Shown here: piece after piece, positions 34,969 through 43,737 of the stretch
How positions within the stretch are numbered: the stretch's first letter is position 1
Layout: each line of letters starts with the position of its first letter
Source of the DNA: Maritalea porphyrae
GTDB taxonomy: Bacteria > Pseudomonadota > Alphaproteobacteria > Rhizobiales > Devosiaceae
Direction of reading: 5' to 3'
DNA: 64,000 nucleotides
NCBI RefSeq assembly: GCF_027213965.1
Contig: NZ_JAPWGX010000003.1
Span: 62,001-126,000 of the forward strand
Notes under the pieces: model-generated
What the model saw: only the letters and a program-made list of their open reading frames with translations
The model's database searches: none
What the model was told of the DNA's origin: nothing
Program-made: the position numbers and the translations under genes

Positions 34969-36524
34969 GCAAACAGCGTATTTTTGTGCCGCTCGACAGC
35001 GCTGCTGTTGCGTTGGGCGCAGATGATGTTGCGGCTGCGATTGTTAGAGAAGCCGCTGCGCGTGATTTGGATATTGAGATTGTCCGCACAGGTTCTCGGG
35101 GCATGCATTGGCTTGAACCGCTCATTGAGGTTGAGGTTGAGGGACAACGTGTTGGCTATGGGCCAACACAGCAATCAGAAGTTTTGTCGCTTTTTGATGC
35201 AGGTTTTTTAGAGGGCGCAGATCACGAGAAATCCGTTGGGATTGTTGCAAACCTTCCATTCATGAAAGACCAACAGCGCCTGACCTTTTCGCGATGCGGC
35301 ATCACGGACCCACTTTCACTCTCTGATTATCAAGCGCATGGCGGGCTGGATGGCGTTAAACGCGCAATCAAACTCGAACAAAGCGACATTGTTGAAGTCA
35401 TCAAGACTTCTGGATTACGCGGTCGCGGTGGCGCGGGTTTTCCGGCGGGTATCAAATGGGACACTGTGCAAGGTGCGCAGGCAGACCAAAAGTACATCGT
35501 TTGCAACGCCGATGAAGGCGACAGCGGCACATTTGCTGATCGCATGATTATGGAGGGCGATCCGTTGCTCTTGATCGAGGGCATGGTGATTGCTGGATTG
35601 GGCGTTGGCGCAACCAAAGGCTATATTTACTTAAGGTCTGAGTACCCGATTGCGGCGCGCATTCTCAATGAGGCGATTGAGGTCGCTAAATCAAACAAGT
35701 TGCTCGGAGATGACGTGCTGGGATCGGGAATTGCATTCCATCTCACCGTGTTCATTGGTGCAGGTGCTTACATCTGTGGCGAAGAAACATCTTTGCTGGA
35801 AAGCCTTGAAGGAAAACGTGGTTTGGTGCGTGCTAAGCCGCCGTTACCAGCGCTTGAGGGATTGTTCGGCAAACCAACGCTTGTGCACAATGTTTTGTCC
35901 TTGTGCGCAGTGCCATGGATATTGGCCAATGGCGGTGACGCATATGCGGAATACGGGCAGGGACGTTCAAAAGGCACTTTGGCGTTCCAGCTAGCGGGTA
36001 ACATAAAACAAGGCGGTTTGTTTGAAACCGCGTTTGGCGTTAAACTGGGTGATCTGGTCAATAAATATGGCGGCGGCACAAGAACAGGCCGACCCTTTAA
36101 GACCGTGCAAATTGGTGGCCCATTGGGTGCCTATTTACCTGAACAAATGCTCGAATTGCCGATGGACTATGAAGTCATGGCACAAAATGGCGCAGGTGTT
36201 GGCCACGGTGGAATTGTTGTTTTTGACGACACAGCTGATTTGATGGCGCAAGCCCGCTATGCGTTTGAGTTTTGTGCTGAAGAAAGTTGTGGTAAGTGCA
36301 CCCCATGTCGTGTGGGTGCGGTGCGCGGCGAAGAGGTGATCGATAAAATCGCAGCAGGCACTGACTATGATCAAAACATGGTTCTACTTGAAGATCTGTG
36401 TGAATTGATGGTTGACGGTTCACTGTGCGCGATGGGCGGGATGACGCCAATTCCGGTGATGAGTGCAGTTAAACATTTCCCTGATGATTTTGCGCCGCGG
36501 CATGTCCGCGAAGCGGCAGAATAG
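34965..36524 (+). CDS. fdsB: NAD-dependent formate dehydrogenase beta subunit
   Basis: A 519-residue NuoF-like subunit that binds FMN, NAD and a [4Fe-4S] cluster. After a thioredoxin-like N-terminus (1-90) come the FMN/NADH site (LRGRGGAGFPAGIKWDT, about 145-161; CNADEGDSGTFADR, about 178), GAGAYICGEETSLLESLEG (about 263-281) and the cluster ligands ESCGKCTPCRVG with a distal cysteine in GSLCAMG. This subunit gives the complex its NAD specificity. It lies between fdsG and fdsA with a four-base overlap upstream and ten bases downstream. Confidence 0.94.
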   Translation: MSKQRIFVPLDSAAVALGADDVAAAIVREAAARDLDIEIVRTGSRGMHWLEPLIEVEVEGQRVGYGPTQQSEVLSLFDAGFLEGADHEKSVGIVANLPFMKDQQRLTFSRCGITDPLSLSDYQAHGGLDGVKRAIKLEQSDIVEVIKTSGLRGRGGAGFPAGIKWDTVQGAQADQKYIVCNADEGDSGTFADRMIMEGDPLLLIEGMVIAGLGVGATKGYIYLRSEYPIAARILNEAIEVAKSNKLLGDDVLGSGIAFHLTVFIGAGAYICGEETSLLESLEGKRGLVRAKPPLPALEGLFGKPTLVHNVLSLCAVPWILANGGDAYAEYGQGRSKGTLAFQLAGNIKQGGLFETAFGVKLGDLVNKYGGGTRTGRPFKTVQIGGPLGAYLPEQMLELPMDYEVMAQNGAGVGHGGIVVFDDTADLMAQARYAFEFCAEESCGKCTPCRVGAVRGEEVIDKIAAGTDYDQNMVLLEDLCELMVDGSLCAMGGMTPIPVMSAVKHFPDDFAPRHVREAAE

Positions 36525-36534
36525 GAGATAGAAT

Positions 36535-39387
36535 ATGCCTATCTTAAAGGAACAAGATTTTGGAACGCCAAAGTCGAAAAATGATAAAACCGTTCAAGTT
36601 GAAATTGACGGCTTTGCGGTTGACGTGCCGGAAGGCACCAGCGTCATGCGGGCTGCATCTGAAATTGGAATCGACATACCAAAGCTTTGTGCAACTGATA
36701 GTTTAGAGCCTTTCGGCTCATGTCGGTTATGCTTAGTAGAGGTTGAAGGCCGCAAGGGAACGCCTGCTAGTTGCACCACCCCTGTTTCTCCCGGCATGAA
36801 AATTTCAACCCAAACGCCTCGGCTGGAAAAGCTGCGGCGCGGGGTGATGGAACTTTACATTTCAGACCACCCGCTCGATTGCCTTACTTGTGCGGCAAAT
36901 GGCGACTGCGAGTTGCAGGACATGGCAGGTTCGGTTGGTTTGCGCGATGTGCGCTATGGCTATGACGGTGCGAACCATTTTGATGCTCAAAAAGATCAAA
37001 GCAACCCGTATTTTACCTTCGACCCAGCCAAATGCATTGTGTGTTCGCGTTGCGTAAGAGCTTGCGACGAAGTGCAAGGTACTTTGGCACTCACAATTGA
37101 TGGGCGTGGATTTGGCAGCAAAGTCGCTGTGGGCGCAGAAGACTTTTTCTCCTCTGAGTGCGTTTCTTGCGGGGCTTGCGTGCAAGCTTGTCCAACTGCG
37201 ACTTTGCAGGAAAACACGGTGATTGAACATGGTACTCCTGATCGTTCTGTTTTAACGACCTGCGCCTACTGTGGTGTTGGCTGTTCGTTCAAAGCAGAGA
37301 TGAAGGGTGATCAAGTTATCCGCATGGTGCCGTATAAAGACGGCAAGGCAAACCATGGACACTCATGTGTTAAAGGGCGTTTTGCATGGGGTTATGCCAC
37401 ACATAACGACCGCATAACCAAACCTATGATCCGGGAGGAAATCACCGACCCATGGCGCGAAGTATCGTGGGATGAGGCGATTGCGTATTCAGCTGAAAAA
37501 CTGAAAAAGGCGCAAGCGGATCACGGCGTAAAAGCGATTGGTGGCATTACTTCTTCACGTTGTACTGCTGAGGAAGTTTGGGTGGTGCAAAAAACCATTC
37601 GCGCCGCTTTTGGCAACAACAATGTGGATACCTGCGCGCGCGTTTGCCATTCACCAACTGGTTATGGGTTGAACCAGACTTTTGGCACCTCGGCCGGTAC
37701 GCAAGACTTTGATAGCGTTGAAGAATGTGACGTGATCATTGTGATTGGCGCAAACCCGACAGATGCACACCCGGTTTTTGCCTCGCAAATGAAACGCCGT
37801 TTGCGTGAAGGTGCAAAACTTATTGTGGTTGATCCACGCAAGATTGACTTGGTGAAGTCTGCCCACATTGAAGCAGATCACCACTTGCCGTTAAAACCGG
37901 GGACCAATGTTGCCGTGGTGAATGCACTTGCACACGTTATTGCGAAAGAAGGATTGATTGACGAGGAATTTGTGCAAGAGCGTTGTGACTTGCAAAGCTT
38001 CAACGAATGGCGAAATTTCATTCTTGATGACATAAACGCCCCTGAGACCATCGCTGCGGAGAGTGGCGTTGATGCAGAAGAAATCCGAAAAGCCGCGAGG
38101 CTTTATGCAACCGGCGGCAATGCAGCGATTTACTACGGATTAGGCGTTACCGAGCACAGCCAAGGGTCCACCATGGTCATGGGGATGGCGAATTTGGCAA
38201 TGGCGACTGGCAATATTGGTCGGCGTGGTGTCGGCGTAAACCCCCTTCGTGGCCAGAACAACGTGCAAGGCTCGTGCGACATGGGCTCATTCCCACACGA
38301 GTTACCTGGTTATCGCTCGGTTGCGGATGATGCAGTGCGAGGTACGTTTGAAATGGCGTGGCAACGCGACCTAGACGCGGTGCCGGGCTATCGTATTCCC
38401 AATATGTTCGACGAGGCAATTGCTGGAAAATACAAAGGCATGTACGTGCAGGGCGAGGATATCGCACAGTCCGACCCCAATACCCATCACGTTGAAGCCG
38501 CACTGAAAGCGTTGGACATTTTGGTTGTTCAGGACCTTTTCCTCAACGAGACGGCGCGCTTTGCGCATGTGTTCTTGCCGGGCACGTCGTTTCTTGAAAA
38601 AGACGGCACTTTCATTAATGCAGAGCGCCGTATCAACCGCGTTCGTCCAGTGATGAAATCTGCTACAGGATTGGAAGAATGGGAAGTGACTCAGCGTTTG
38701 GCGAACGCAATGGGTTACACAGAAATGAACTATTCTGATGCCTCGCAAATCATGGATGAAATTGCAGCGCTTACGCCCACATTTGCCGGCGTCAGTTTTA
38801 AGCGACTGGACGAAACGGGGTCTGTGCAATGGCCATGCAACGAGGATGCGCCCGAGGGTACACCCATCATGCATGTTGATGGTTTTGTTCGTGGAAAAGG
38901 TGCATTCATCATCACCGAATATGTGCCAACAACTGAAAAAACCAACCGTAAGTTCCCGCTGATCCTGACGACAGGACGGATCTTGAGCCAATACAATGTA
39001 GGTGCGCAGACACGGCGCACTGACAATGTGGATTGGTGGGAAGAAGATGTGCTTGAAATTCATCCGTCGGACGCTGAAGCCAAAGGCATTCGAGATGGGC
39101 ATTGGGTTTCTATAAGATCCCGAAAGGGTGAGACCACTTTGCGTGCCCAAATTTCTGAACGGATGGCGCCCGGTGTTGTTTATACAACCTTCCATCACCC
39201 TGAGAGTGGTGCCAATGTGATCACCACCGAGAATTCGGATTGGGCGACCAACTGTCCTGAATACAAGGTGACAGCGGTTGAAGTGACCCCTGCAAATCAC
39301 AAATCTGAGTGGCAGGAGCATTATGCTTTGGAAACACCTTCGTTGCGCAAAATTGCCAAGAAGGTGCCTGCAGAGCCCGCTGAGTAA
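36535..39387 (+). CDS. fdsA: NAD-dependent formate dehydrogenase alpha (molybdenum) subunit
   Basis: A 950-residue molybdopterin enzyme oxidising formate to CO2. An N-terminal NuoG-like part carries a [2Fe-2S] site (GSCRLCLVEVEG with a later cysteine), a DHPLDCLTCAANGDCELQ site, and two ferredoxin clusters (CIVCSRCVRACDE; CVSCGACVQACP). A proximal [4Fe-4S] cluster (CAYCGVGC with HSCVKGRF) leads to the bis-MGD domain. The Mo ligand is cysteine in ARVCHSPTGYG (about residue 379), followed by the conserved histidine, so no selenocysteine is used. Such FdsA enzymes are soluble and feed NADH production from formate. The gene abuts fdhD with a one-base overlap. Confidence 0.95.
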   Translation: MPILKEQDFGTPKSKNDKTVQVEIDGFAVDVPEGTSVMRAASEIGIDIPKLCATDSLEPFGSCRLCLVEVEGRKGTPASCTTPVSPGMKISTQTPRLEKLRRGVMELYISDHPLDCLTCAANGDCELQDMAGSVGLRDVRYGYDGANHFDAQKDQSNPYFTFDPAKCIVCSRCVRACDEVQGTLALTIDGRGFGSKVAVGAEDFFSSECVSCGACVQACPTATLQENTVIEHGTPDRSVLTTCAYCGVGCSFKAEMKGDQVIRMVPYKDGKANHGHSCVKGRFAWGYATHNDRITKPMIREEITDPWREVSWDEAIAYSAEKLKKAQADHGVKAIGGITSSRCTAEEVWVVQKTIRAAFGNNNVDTCARVCHSPTGYGLNQTFGTSAGTQDFDSVEECDVIIVIGANPTDAHPVFASQMKRRLREGAKLIVVDPRKIDLVKSAHIEADHHLPLKPGTNVAVVNALAHVIAKEGLIDEEFVQERCDLQSFNEWRNFILDDINAPETIAAESGVDAEEIRKAARLYATGGNAAIYYGLGVTEHSQGSTMVMGMANLAMATGNIGRRGVGVNPLRGQNNVQGSCDMGSFPHELPGYRSVADDAVRGTFEMAWQRDLDAVPGYRIPNMFDEAIAGKYKGMYVQGEDIAQSDPNTHHVEAALKALDILVVQDLFLNETARFAHVFLPGTSFLEKDGTFINAERRINRVRPVMKSATGLEEWEVTQRLANAMGYTEMNYSDASQIMDEIAALTPTFAGVSFKRLDETGSVQWPCNEDAPEGTPIMHVDGFVRGKGAFIITEYVPTTEKTNRKFPLILTTGRILSQYNVGAQTRRTDNVDWWEEDVLEIHPSDAEAKGIRDGHWVSIRSRKGETTLRAQISERMAPGVVYTTFHHPESGANVITTENSDWATNCPEYKVTAVEVTPANHKSEWQEHYALETPSLRKIAKKVPAEPAE

Positions 39388-40172
39388 TGGGTGATCCACA
39401 GGATAAATCGGACAATGCCCGCCAATTGGAAGTGTCCATTGGCGGGCAGATGGCCGCTTGGCAAATTGCTGAGGAATGCCCGGTTGCGCTGGTTTACAAC
39501 CAACGCAATTATGCAGTCATGTTGGCCACACCGGATGACCTTGAGGATTTTGCTGTTGGCTTCTCGATTTCAGAGCGAGTAGTGAATGCTCAAGATGAGA
39601 TTAAGTCGATATCTGTGCAATCTGTGGATGCTGGTTTTGACATAAAAGTTGAAATTGATCCTGCACGGTTGGAACGTTTGGATATACGACAAAAGCGAAG
39701 GAACCTTGTGGGGTCGGCGAGTTGCGGGCTTTGCGGACTTGAGAATGCGGATAGCTTTTTAGCGCCATTGCCCGAGGTTGCCGATGGGTGTTTGAACTTG
39801 CCAGACGGCGTGATTTCTAAAGCTGTGCAAGGGTTGCCCGCGCGTCAAAAGCTAAACGCTGAGACCTATTCAGTGCACGGAGCGGCTTGGGTTGCCTTGG
39901 ACGGATCGATTGAACTGGTGAGAGAAGACATAGGTCGCCATAATGCTGTAGACAAATTGTTGGGCGCGCGCGCGCGGCAATCGGGCCAAGCAGATGGCTT
40001 CATGCTTGTAAGCAGTCGCTGTTCGTACGAGATTATCGAAAAGGCAGCACGCCATGGCGTGCGGGCTGTAGTCTCCATTTCTGCACCAACCGGCTTTGCG
40101 CTAGACAAAGCAGCGCAATCAAATATCGGACTTTATTGTTGGTCAAAAGAGGGGCCGGTCCGGCTTTTCTGA
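39387..40172 (+). CDS. fdhD: Formate dehydrogenase sulfurtransferase FdhD/FdsC
   Basis: A 261-residue accessory protein that transfers sulfur to the molybdenum cofactor of formate dehydrogenase; in fds operons it is called FdsC. The CxxC loop appears as GSASCGLCGLENAD (about 112-125). Later motifs are VHGAAWVALDGSIELVREDIGRHNA, of which G, D, R and HNAVDKL are family hallmarks, and SSRCSYEIIEKAA. It starts one base inside fdsA. The usual small fdsD gene does not follow; the next gene is convergent and ends one base away. Confidence 0.93.
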   Translation: MGDPQDKSDNARQLEVSIGGQMAAWQIAEECPVALVYNQRNYAVMLATPDDLEDFAVGFSISERVVNAQDEIKSISVQSVDAGFDIKVEIDPARLERLDIRQKRRNLVGSASCGLCGLENADSFLAPLPEVADGCLNLPDGVISKAVQGLPARQKLNAETYSVHGAAWVALDGSIELVREDIGRHNAVDKLLGARARQSGQADGFMLVSSRCSYEIIEKAARHGVRAVVSISAPTGFALDKAAQSNIGLYCWSKEGPVRLF

Positions 40173-40781
40173 TTATTTGTGCGTCCAGTCTGTTGGGTCA
40201 TTTGAGTTATTTGGCGACAGGCCAATAATGTCGCCGTCAAGTGAGCAACCAAGTCCCAGAACAGTTCTATTGGCATAGGCAAAATAGGCTATTACTTGGT
40301 TGATCTCTAAAATTTCACCATCATCAAACCCAACTGTCCTGAGTTTCTTCACATCGTCTTCAATCATTTTTGCCGGGGTGAGTGTAAGTTTTTTGGCATA
40401 GTTGAGGGCCAAGACCTCTTTGGTGTCGAGCGGGGCGGCTTCTATGTTGTCTGTTGTAATTGCATCGCGAATAGCGCGAGCTCTCTCTTGATTCATGAGG
40501 TCTCGTTTCAAACCAACGAAGTGATGTTCAAAGCAATAATCACATTTATTAAGGTAGCTGACATAGGTGCCAATTGTCTCTAGGAACCATTTGGGCAAAG
40601 AGTTGCTTGAATGATGCAGGACATACTTATAGATGGCCATGTGGCCTTCCATCGTGTTTGGACGTAGCGAATGCATCATCATGATGTTATCAACGTTGTT
40701 GTCTGGTCCGGTGATGCGTTCATATAGTTGGCGCAGTCGGCCCGTTGCTTTAGCAAAACTGATTGTCTTTATCCAAGCCAT
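40173..40781 (-). CDS. AhpD/carboxymuconolactone decarboxylase-like protein
   Basis: A 202-residue helical protein related to peroxidase-type carboxymuconolactone decarboxylase-like proteins. The thiol centre reads NKCDYCFEHHFVGL (about 119-132), giving CxxC followed by two histidines, as in AhpD. The C-terminal half has DEGEILEINQVIAYFAY-like spacing (DDGEILEINQVIAYFAYANR). The ATG at 40781 follows GCGAGG; an upstream ATG at 40829 is less likely. Its promoter region holds the dyad TTTGTC-C-GACAAA shared with the GntR-controlled nitroreductase promoter. An alkyl-hydroperoxide or dehalogenation-linked redox role is possible, but the substrate is unknown. Confidence 0.8.
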   Translation of the reverse strand: MAWIKTISFAKATGRLRQLYERITGPDNNVDNIMMMHSLRPNTMEGHMAIYKYVLHHSSNSLPKWFLETIGTYVSYLNKCDYCFEHHFVGLKRDLMNQERARAIRDAITTDNIEAAPLDTKEVLALNYAKKLTLTPAKMIEDDVKKLRTVGFDDGEILEINQVIAYFAYANRTVLGLGCSLDGDIIGLSPNNSNDPTDWTHK

Positions 40782-40842
40782 AAATCCTCGCTTTTTGACA
40801 AATCTTTCGAAGTTTGGACAAATTGTCAAAGAAATCTGCAGT

Positions 40843-40855
40843 TTTGTCCGACAAA
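40843..40855. promoter_or_regulatory. GntR-type operator (TTTGTC-C-GACAAA)
   Basis: A perfect 13-bp dyad with single-base centre lies between the AhpD-like gene and the GntR gene. GACAAATTGTC at 40817-40827 is a second, related dyad in reversed half-site order. The same TTGTC/GACAA halves recur at 41709-41721, before the nitroreductase gene. Confidence 0.65.
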
Positions 40856-40954
40856 GTTGTCAGTCGGGTCTGATTTGACTAGGTTGGGCTTTGAAATGTT
40901 AGTTTGAGTGACTACAACCGGCCAAGGAACTTGGGAGAGGGAGGAGCAGCACAA

Positions 40955-41608
40955 ATGGCAGGATCAAATGTAGAGGCAGTTGTAAACATAGTCACGGAGG
41001 CTGTTCGTACAGGCCGCCTCGCGCCCGGCACGCGACTGGTTGAAGCTGATTATACACAGGGTCTTGGCTATAGCCGGAGTACGGTTCGAGAAGCGTTTCA
41101 GCGTCTTATTTCGTCTGGTTTGTTGGCCTTTGAGCGTCATCGCGGAGTTTCGGTTTGCAAGCTAACCCGCAAGCAAGCAACGGATGTTTATTGCGTGCGG
41201 GCCACTTTGGAGGGGCTTGCGACGCGGCTTGCAACTCCATACGCTCAGGAAAACCCAGAACGGTTTGTGCAATTGCAAGCGCGATTGGACGAGGCCGTGG
41301 CAGCCGCTGATTTGAGCCTTTTTTCCAAACTCAATACAGAATTTCACAGCCAAATTGCGTTGGCGGCAGACAACGATTACCTGCTGCAAGCGATCAAACG
41401 CTTCGAAACCTCAATCTATTGGCTGCAGTTTCGTGTTTTGGTGGGGCAGAATGCCGTGTTTACAACAAATGACGATCATCAGCTTATTGTTAAAGCAATG
41501 ATCAGCGGCGATCAAATTGGTGCAGAAGCGGCGATGGTGCAGCATATTCTTAAAGCTGGGGATCTCGTACAAGCGCTGGACGATGACTATTTTCAAGTGT
41601 CGCACTAG
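40955..41608 (+). CDS. GntR-family (FCD) transcriptional regulator
   Basis: A 217-residue regulator. The winged helix contains DYTQGLGYSRSTVREAFQRL (about 32-51) with the wing FERHRGVSV, and the FCD ligand domain spans about 75-205 with FHSQIALAADN and a HILKAGD end. The ATG at 40955 follows GGGAGGAG; a TTG at 40904 is also open. It is divergent from the AhpD-like gene and 140 bases upstream of the nitroreductase. Matching palindromes in both control regions make these three genes its likely targets. Its ligand is unknown. Confidence 0.85.
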   Translation: MAGSNVEAVVNIVTEAVRTGRLAPGTRLVEADYTQGLGYSRSTVREAFQRLISSGLLAFERHRGVSVCKLTRKQATDVYCVRATLEGLATRLATPYAQENPERFVQLQARLDEAVAAADLSLFSKLNTEFHSQIALAADNDYLLQAIKRFETSIYWLQFRVLVGQNAVFTTNDDHQLIVKAMISGDQIGAEAAMVQHILKAGDLVQALDDDYFQVSH

Positions 41609-41704
41609 GCGAATTCTCTAAGCTTGGTTTTTACATTTTATCGCCGCCTTTTCTAGGATTTCGCTGTCTTGTGAAAATCTTCTACTTGACGGACATGTCA
41701 ATTT

Positions 41705-41738
41705 CATTATTGTCTGACAATATAATCAGACAATAATG
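41705..41738. promoter_or_regulatory. Operator and 13-bp inverted repeat before the deiodinase-like gene
   Basis: CATTATTGTCTGA (41705-41717) is repeated in exact inverse as TCAGACAATAATG (41726-41738) with an eight-base spacer. Nested within is ATTGTC-T-GACAAT (41709-41721), the same dyad type found upstream of the GntR gene. The inverse arm ends eleven bases before the GTG start, so a bound regulator or an RNA hairpin would block translation initiation or transcription. Confidence 0.7.
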
Positions 41739-41748
41739 GGGGAAGCAG

Positions 41749-42441
41749 GTGGAAAATCAATTTGACAAAGACTTTGAAGCTGTGGCGTTGCCAGACTTTC
41801 AAGAAAAGTCATTAGAAGACATGCGCGCAGCAGCTGATGCCTTTTACCAACGGGTGCGCAAGCGGCATACCGTTAGGGATTTCTCAGATCGGCCCGTGCC
41901 GCGGGACATCATTGAAAAATGTCTTTTGGCTGCCGGGACGGCGCCAAATGGGGCAAATCATCAGCCTTGGCACTTTAGCGCCATTTCAAATCAAGAAATG
42001 AAAACAAAAATCCGATCTGCCGCGGAAGAAGAAGAACGAACGTTTTATGAAGGGCGTGCAGGCGAAGAGTGGTTGCGCGCGCTCAAACCAATTGGCACGG
42101 ATTCTGAAAAGCCGTTCTTGGAAAAAGCTCCTTGGTTGATCGCAATTTTTGGCCAAAGACGATCAATTGGTGCGGATGGCAGAAAATACAAAAACTACTA
42201 TGTGCCAGAATCCGTTTCAATCGCCACTGGCTTCTTGTTGCTTGCGTTGCAAGAAGCGGGGCTTGCAACTCTCACCCATACGCCAAATCCAATGAGTTTC
42301 CTCACACAGATTTGCGAGCGCCCCTCGACTGATAAGCCATATATTTTGCTGGTAGTTGGCTATCCTGACAAAGATGCAACAATCCCCAAACACGCTTTGG
42401 AGAAAAAGAAACTTTCGGAGATTTCGACATTTTTTGAGTAA
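41749..42441 (+). CDS. Nitroreductase-fold flavoprotein resembling iodotyrosine deiodinase
   Basis: A 230-residue FMN enzyme. The FMN-binding RHTVRDFSDRPV (about 39-50) and APNGANHQPWHF (about 65-76) are present, the latter in the form seen in iodotyrosine deiodinases and BluB. In the lid region, EEERTFYEGRAGEEW and a lysine 21 residues after the tyrosine reproduce the spacing of the Glu-Tyr-Lys triad that holds the zwitterion of halotyrosine in human IYD (Glu157, Tyr161, Lys182). The C-terminal VVGYPDKDATIP also fits that family. It is likely a reductive dehalogenase of halotyrosine or a related aromatic amino acid. The GTG start follows GGGGGAAG. A generic nitroreductase role remains possible. 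Confidence 0.8.
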   Translation: MENQFDKDFEAVALPDFQEKSLEDMRAAADAFYQRVRKRHTVRDFSDRPVPRDIIEKCLLAAGTAPNGANHQPWHFSAISNQEMKTKIRSAAEEEERTFYEGRAGEEWLRALKPIGTDSEKPFLEKAPWLIAIFGQRRSIGADGRKYKNYYVPESVSIATGFLLLALQEAGLATLTHTPNPMSFLTQICERPSTDKPYILLVVGYPDKDATIPKHALEKKKLSEISTFFE

Positions 42442-42476
42442 GCCGCAAGGTCTCGAATTGTGCGAAATACACGAGA

Positions 42477-42508
42477 AAAAGGTCAGCTCTGGACGGCTGA
42501 CCTTTTTT
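42477..42508 (+). terminator. Terminator after the deiodinase-like gene
   Basis: AAAAGGTCAGC pairs with GCTGACCTTTT around TCTGGACG and is followed by a run of seven T. It is 36 bases after the stop codon and between this gene and the convergent LysR gene. Confidence 0.88.
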
Positions 42509-42549
42509 TATGAAGCTCGGGGTTTTGGGGGAGGAATAACCCTTACAAG

Positions 42550-43425
42550 CTACATGTTAGAGAATTTGTGAACCATAAAGTCTATGAACACCCGCGTTTT
42601 GAGGGCTAAACGACGCCTGTGCGGGTAAAGAATGTACAAGGGTGTGGATTCTTCAGCAATTCCAGGCAAAAGCACTTTAAGCCGTCCCGCTTCAACAGAT
42701 TTGTCCATGATGAAGGAGGGGATGTAGCCATAGCCAACGCCGGCCTCCACCAATTTAAGAATTGCTTCGCCATTGTTTGATCTTGCGCGCTCTAGTTCTG
42801 CCACTGCGCGGGTTGATTGCCAGCTTGGTGCGGCAGAGCGCAAGCTATAGGCAACCGAGGGCCAGGTTTTTATGTCATCGACAGATTTTGGTAGCCCGCC
42901 CATTTTTTCAATAAGTGCGGGTGATGCTGCCAATTGATGCGTTGTTTCGGCAAATTTGCGGACAATTAGCGAGTCTGAACCCGTTGCGCCGATGCGAATG
43001 GCAAGATCCATACCTTGTTCCACAATATCTACATATCGGTCTGTCATTTGCAGGTCGACTTGGACTTTGGGGTACTTATCCATGAATTCGGGCAGCACAG
43101 GCGCGATGTGTTGTGTGCCGAAAGTCATCGGTGAGCTGATGCGCAAGAGACCCTGCGGTTCGAGGCCTTTTTCGGCGAACCGGTTCTCGATCTCGGCATT
43201 TTGCTCAAGCATTGCGCGACAATGCTCAAGGTACTCTGTTCCTGCTTCTGTAAGAGAGACCTTACGGGTTGTCCTGTTCAGAAGGCGGACGTCCAAACGC
43301 TCTTCGAGCAAGCTAAGTGTGCGCGAAACAATTGCTTTTGAGCAACCAAGTTTGTCAGCAGCTGCTGTAATGCCACTGTTCTCTGCAACTGCGACGAAAG
43401 TCTGCATAGCATTGAGCATGTCCAT
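42550..43425 (-). CDS. LysR-family transcriptional regulator
   Basis: A 291-residue LTTR. The N-terminal helix-turn-helix has SGITAAADKLGCSKAIVSRT (about 17-36) followed by LEERLDVRLLNRTTRKVSLT. The effector domain (about 90-290) begins with LRISSPMTFGTQHIAPVLPE and resembles the CrgA/DsdC-like branch. No divergent target gene exists; upstream is a 312-base gap and the convergent 3' end of alanine dehydrogenase. Its target and effector cannot be named from this sequence. Confidence 0.9.
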   Translation of the reverse strand: MDMLNAMQTFVAVAENSGITAAADKLGCSKAIVSRTLSLLEERLDVRLLNRTTRKVSLTEAGTEYLEHCRAMLEQNAEIENRFAEKGLEPQGLLRISSPMTFGTQHIAPVLPEFMDKYPKVQVDLQMTDRYVDIVEQGMDLAIRIGATGSDSLIVRKFAETTHQLAASPALIEKMGGLPKSVDDIKTWPSVAYSLRSAAPSWQSTRAVAELERARSNNGEAILKLVEAGVGYGYIPSFIMDKSVEAGRLKVLLPGIAEESTPLYILYPHRRRLALKTRVFIDFMVHKFSNM

Positions 43426-43737
43426 CTTCTTACCCCTTCAAACAATCATCCGCAGTTTTCAACATTATCAACGATATATCGAACAATAGTCAATTCAGTA
43501 ATTTCACCGATTCACTTCGAACTGAAGAATTTCTTAAATGATTGTAATCGGTTGTGCGAATTGCATTCGTTTGTTGTTAAACTGGAGTGGGTCTGTAACA
43601 TTTTATATAAGTGGAATCCACTAGCCTAATTAACATTTGTGTCAAATTACAAAAACATACTCATAATAGTTATACGCAAAAAGCAGCGCACCGGATCACC
43701 GGCGCGCTGCTCTAATCATTTGTCAATTGGAAACGAA
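43426..43737. other. 312-base gap between LysR and ald
   Basis: Apart from the ald terminator near its right end, this AT-rich stretch shows no convincing gene, RNA or repeat. It contains the presumed promoter of the LysR gene on the left side. A 72-codon frame at 43639 on the plus strand only overlaps the end of ald and is not credible. Confidence 0.6.
43676..43712 (-). terminator. Terminator of alanine dehydrogenase
   Basis: AGCAGCGC (43682-43689) pairs with GCGCTGCT (43704-43711), with an inner CCGG-based extension. On the minus strand the hairpin is followed by TTTTTGCG. It lies 27 bases beyond the ald stop codon. Confidence 0.85.

Noticed and set aside
36535-39387. Possible selenocysteine in formate dehydrogenase
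   Set aside because: The molybdenum ligand codon is an ordinary cysteine (ARVCHSPTG) and there is no in-frame TGA.
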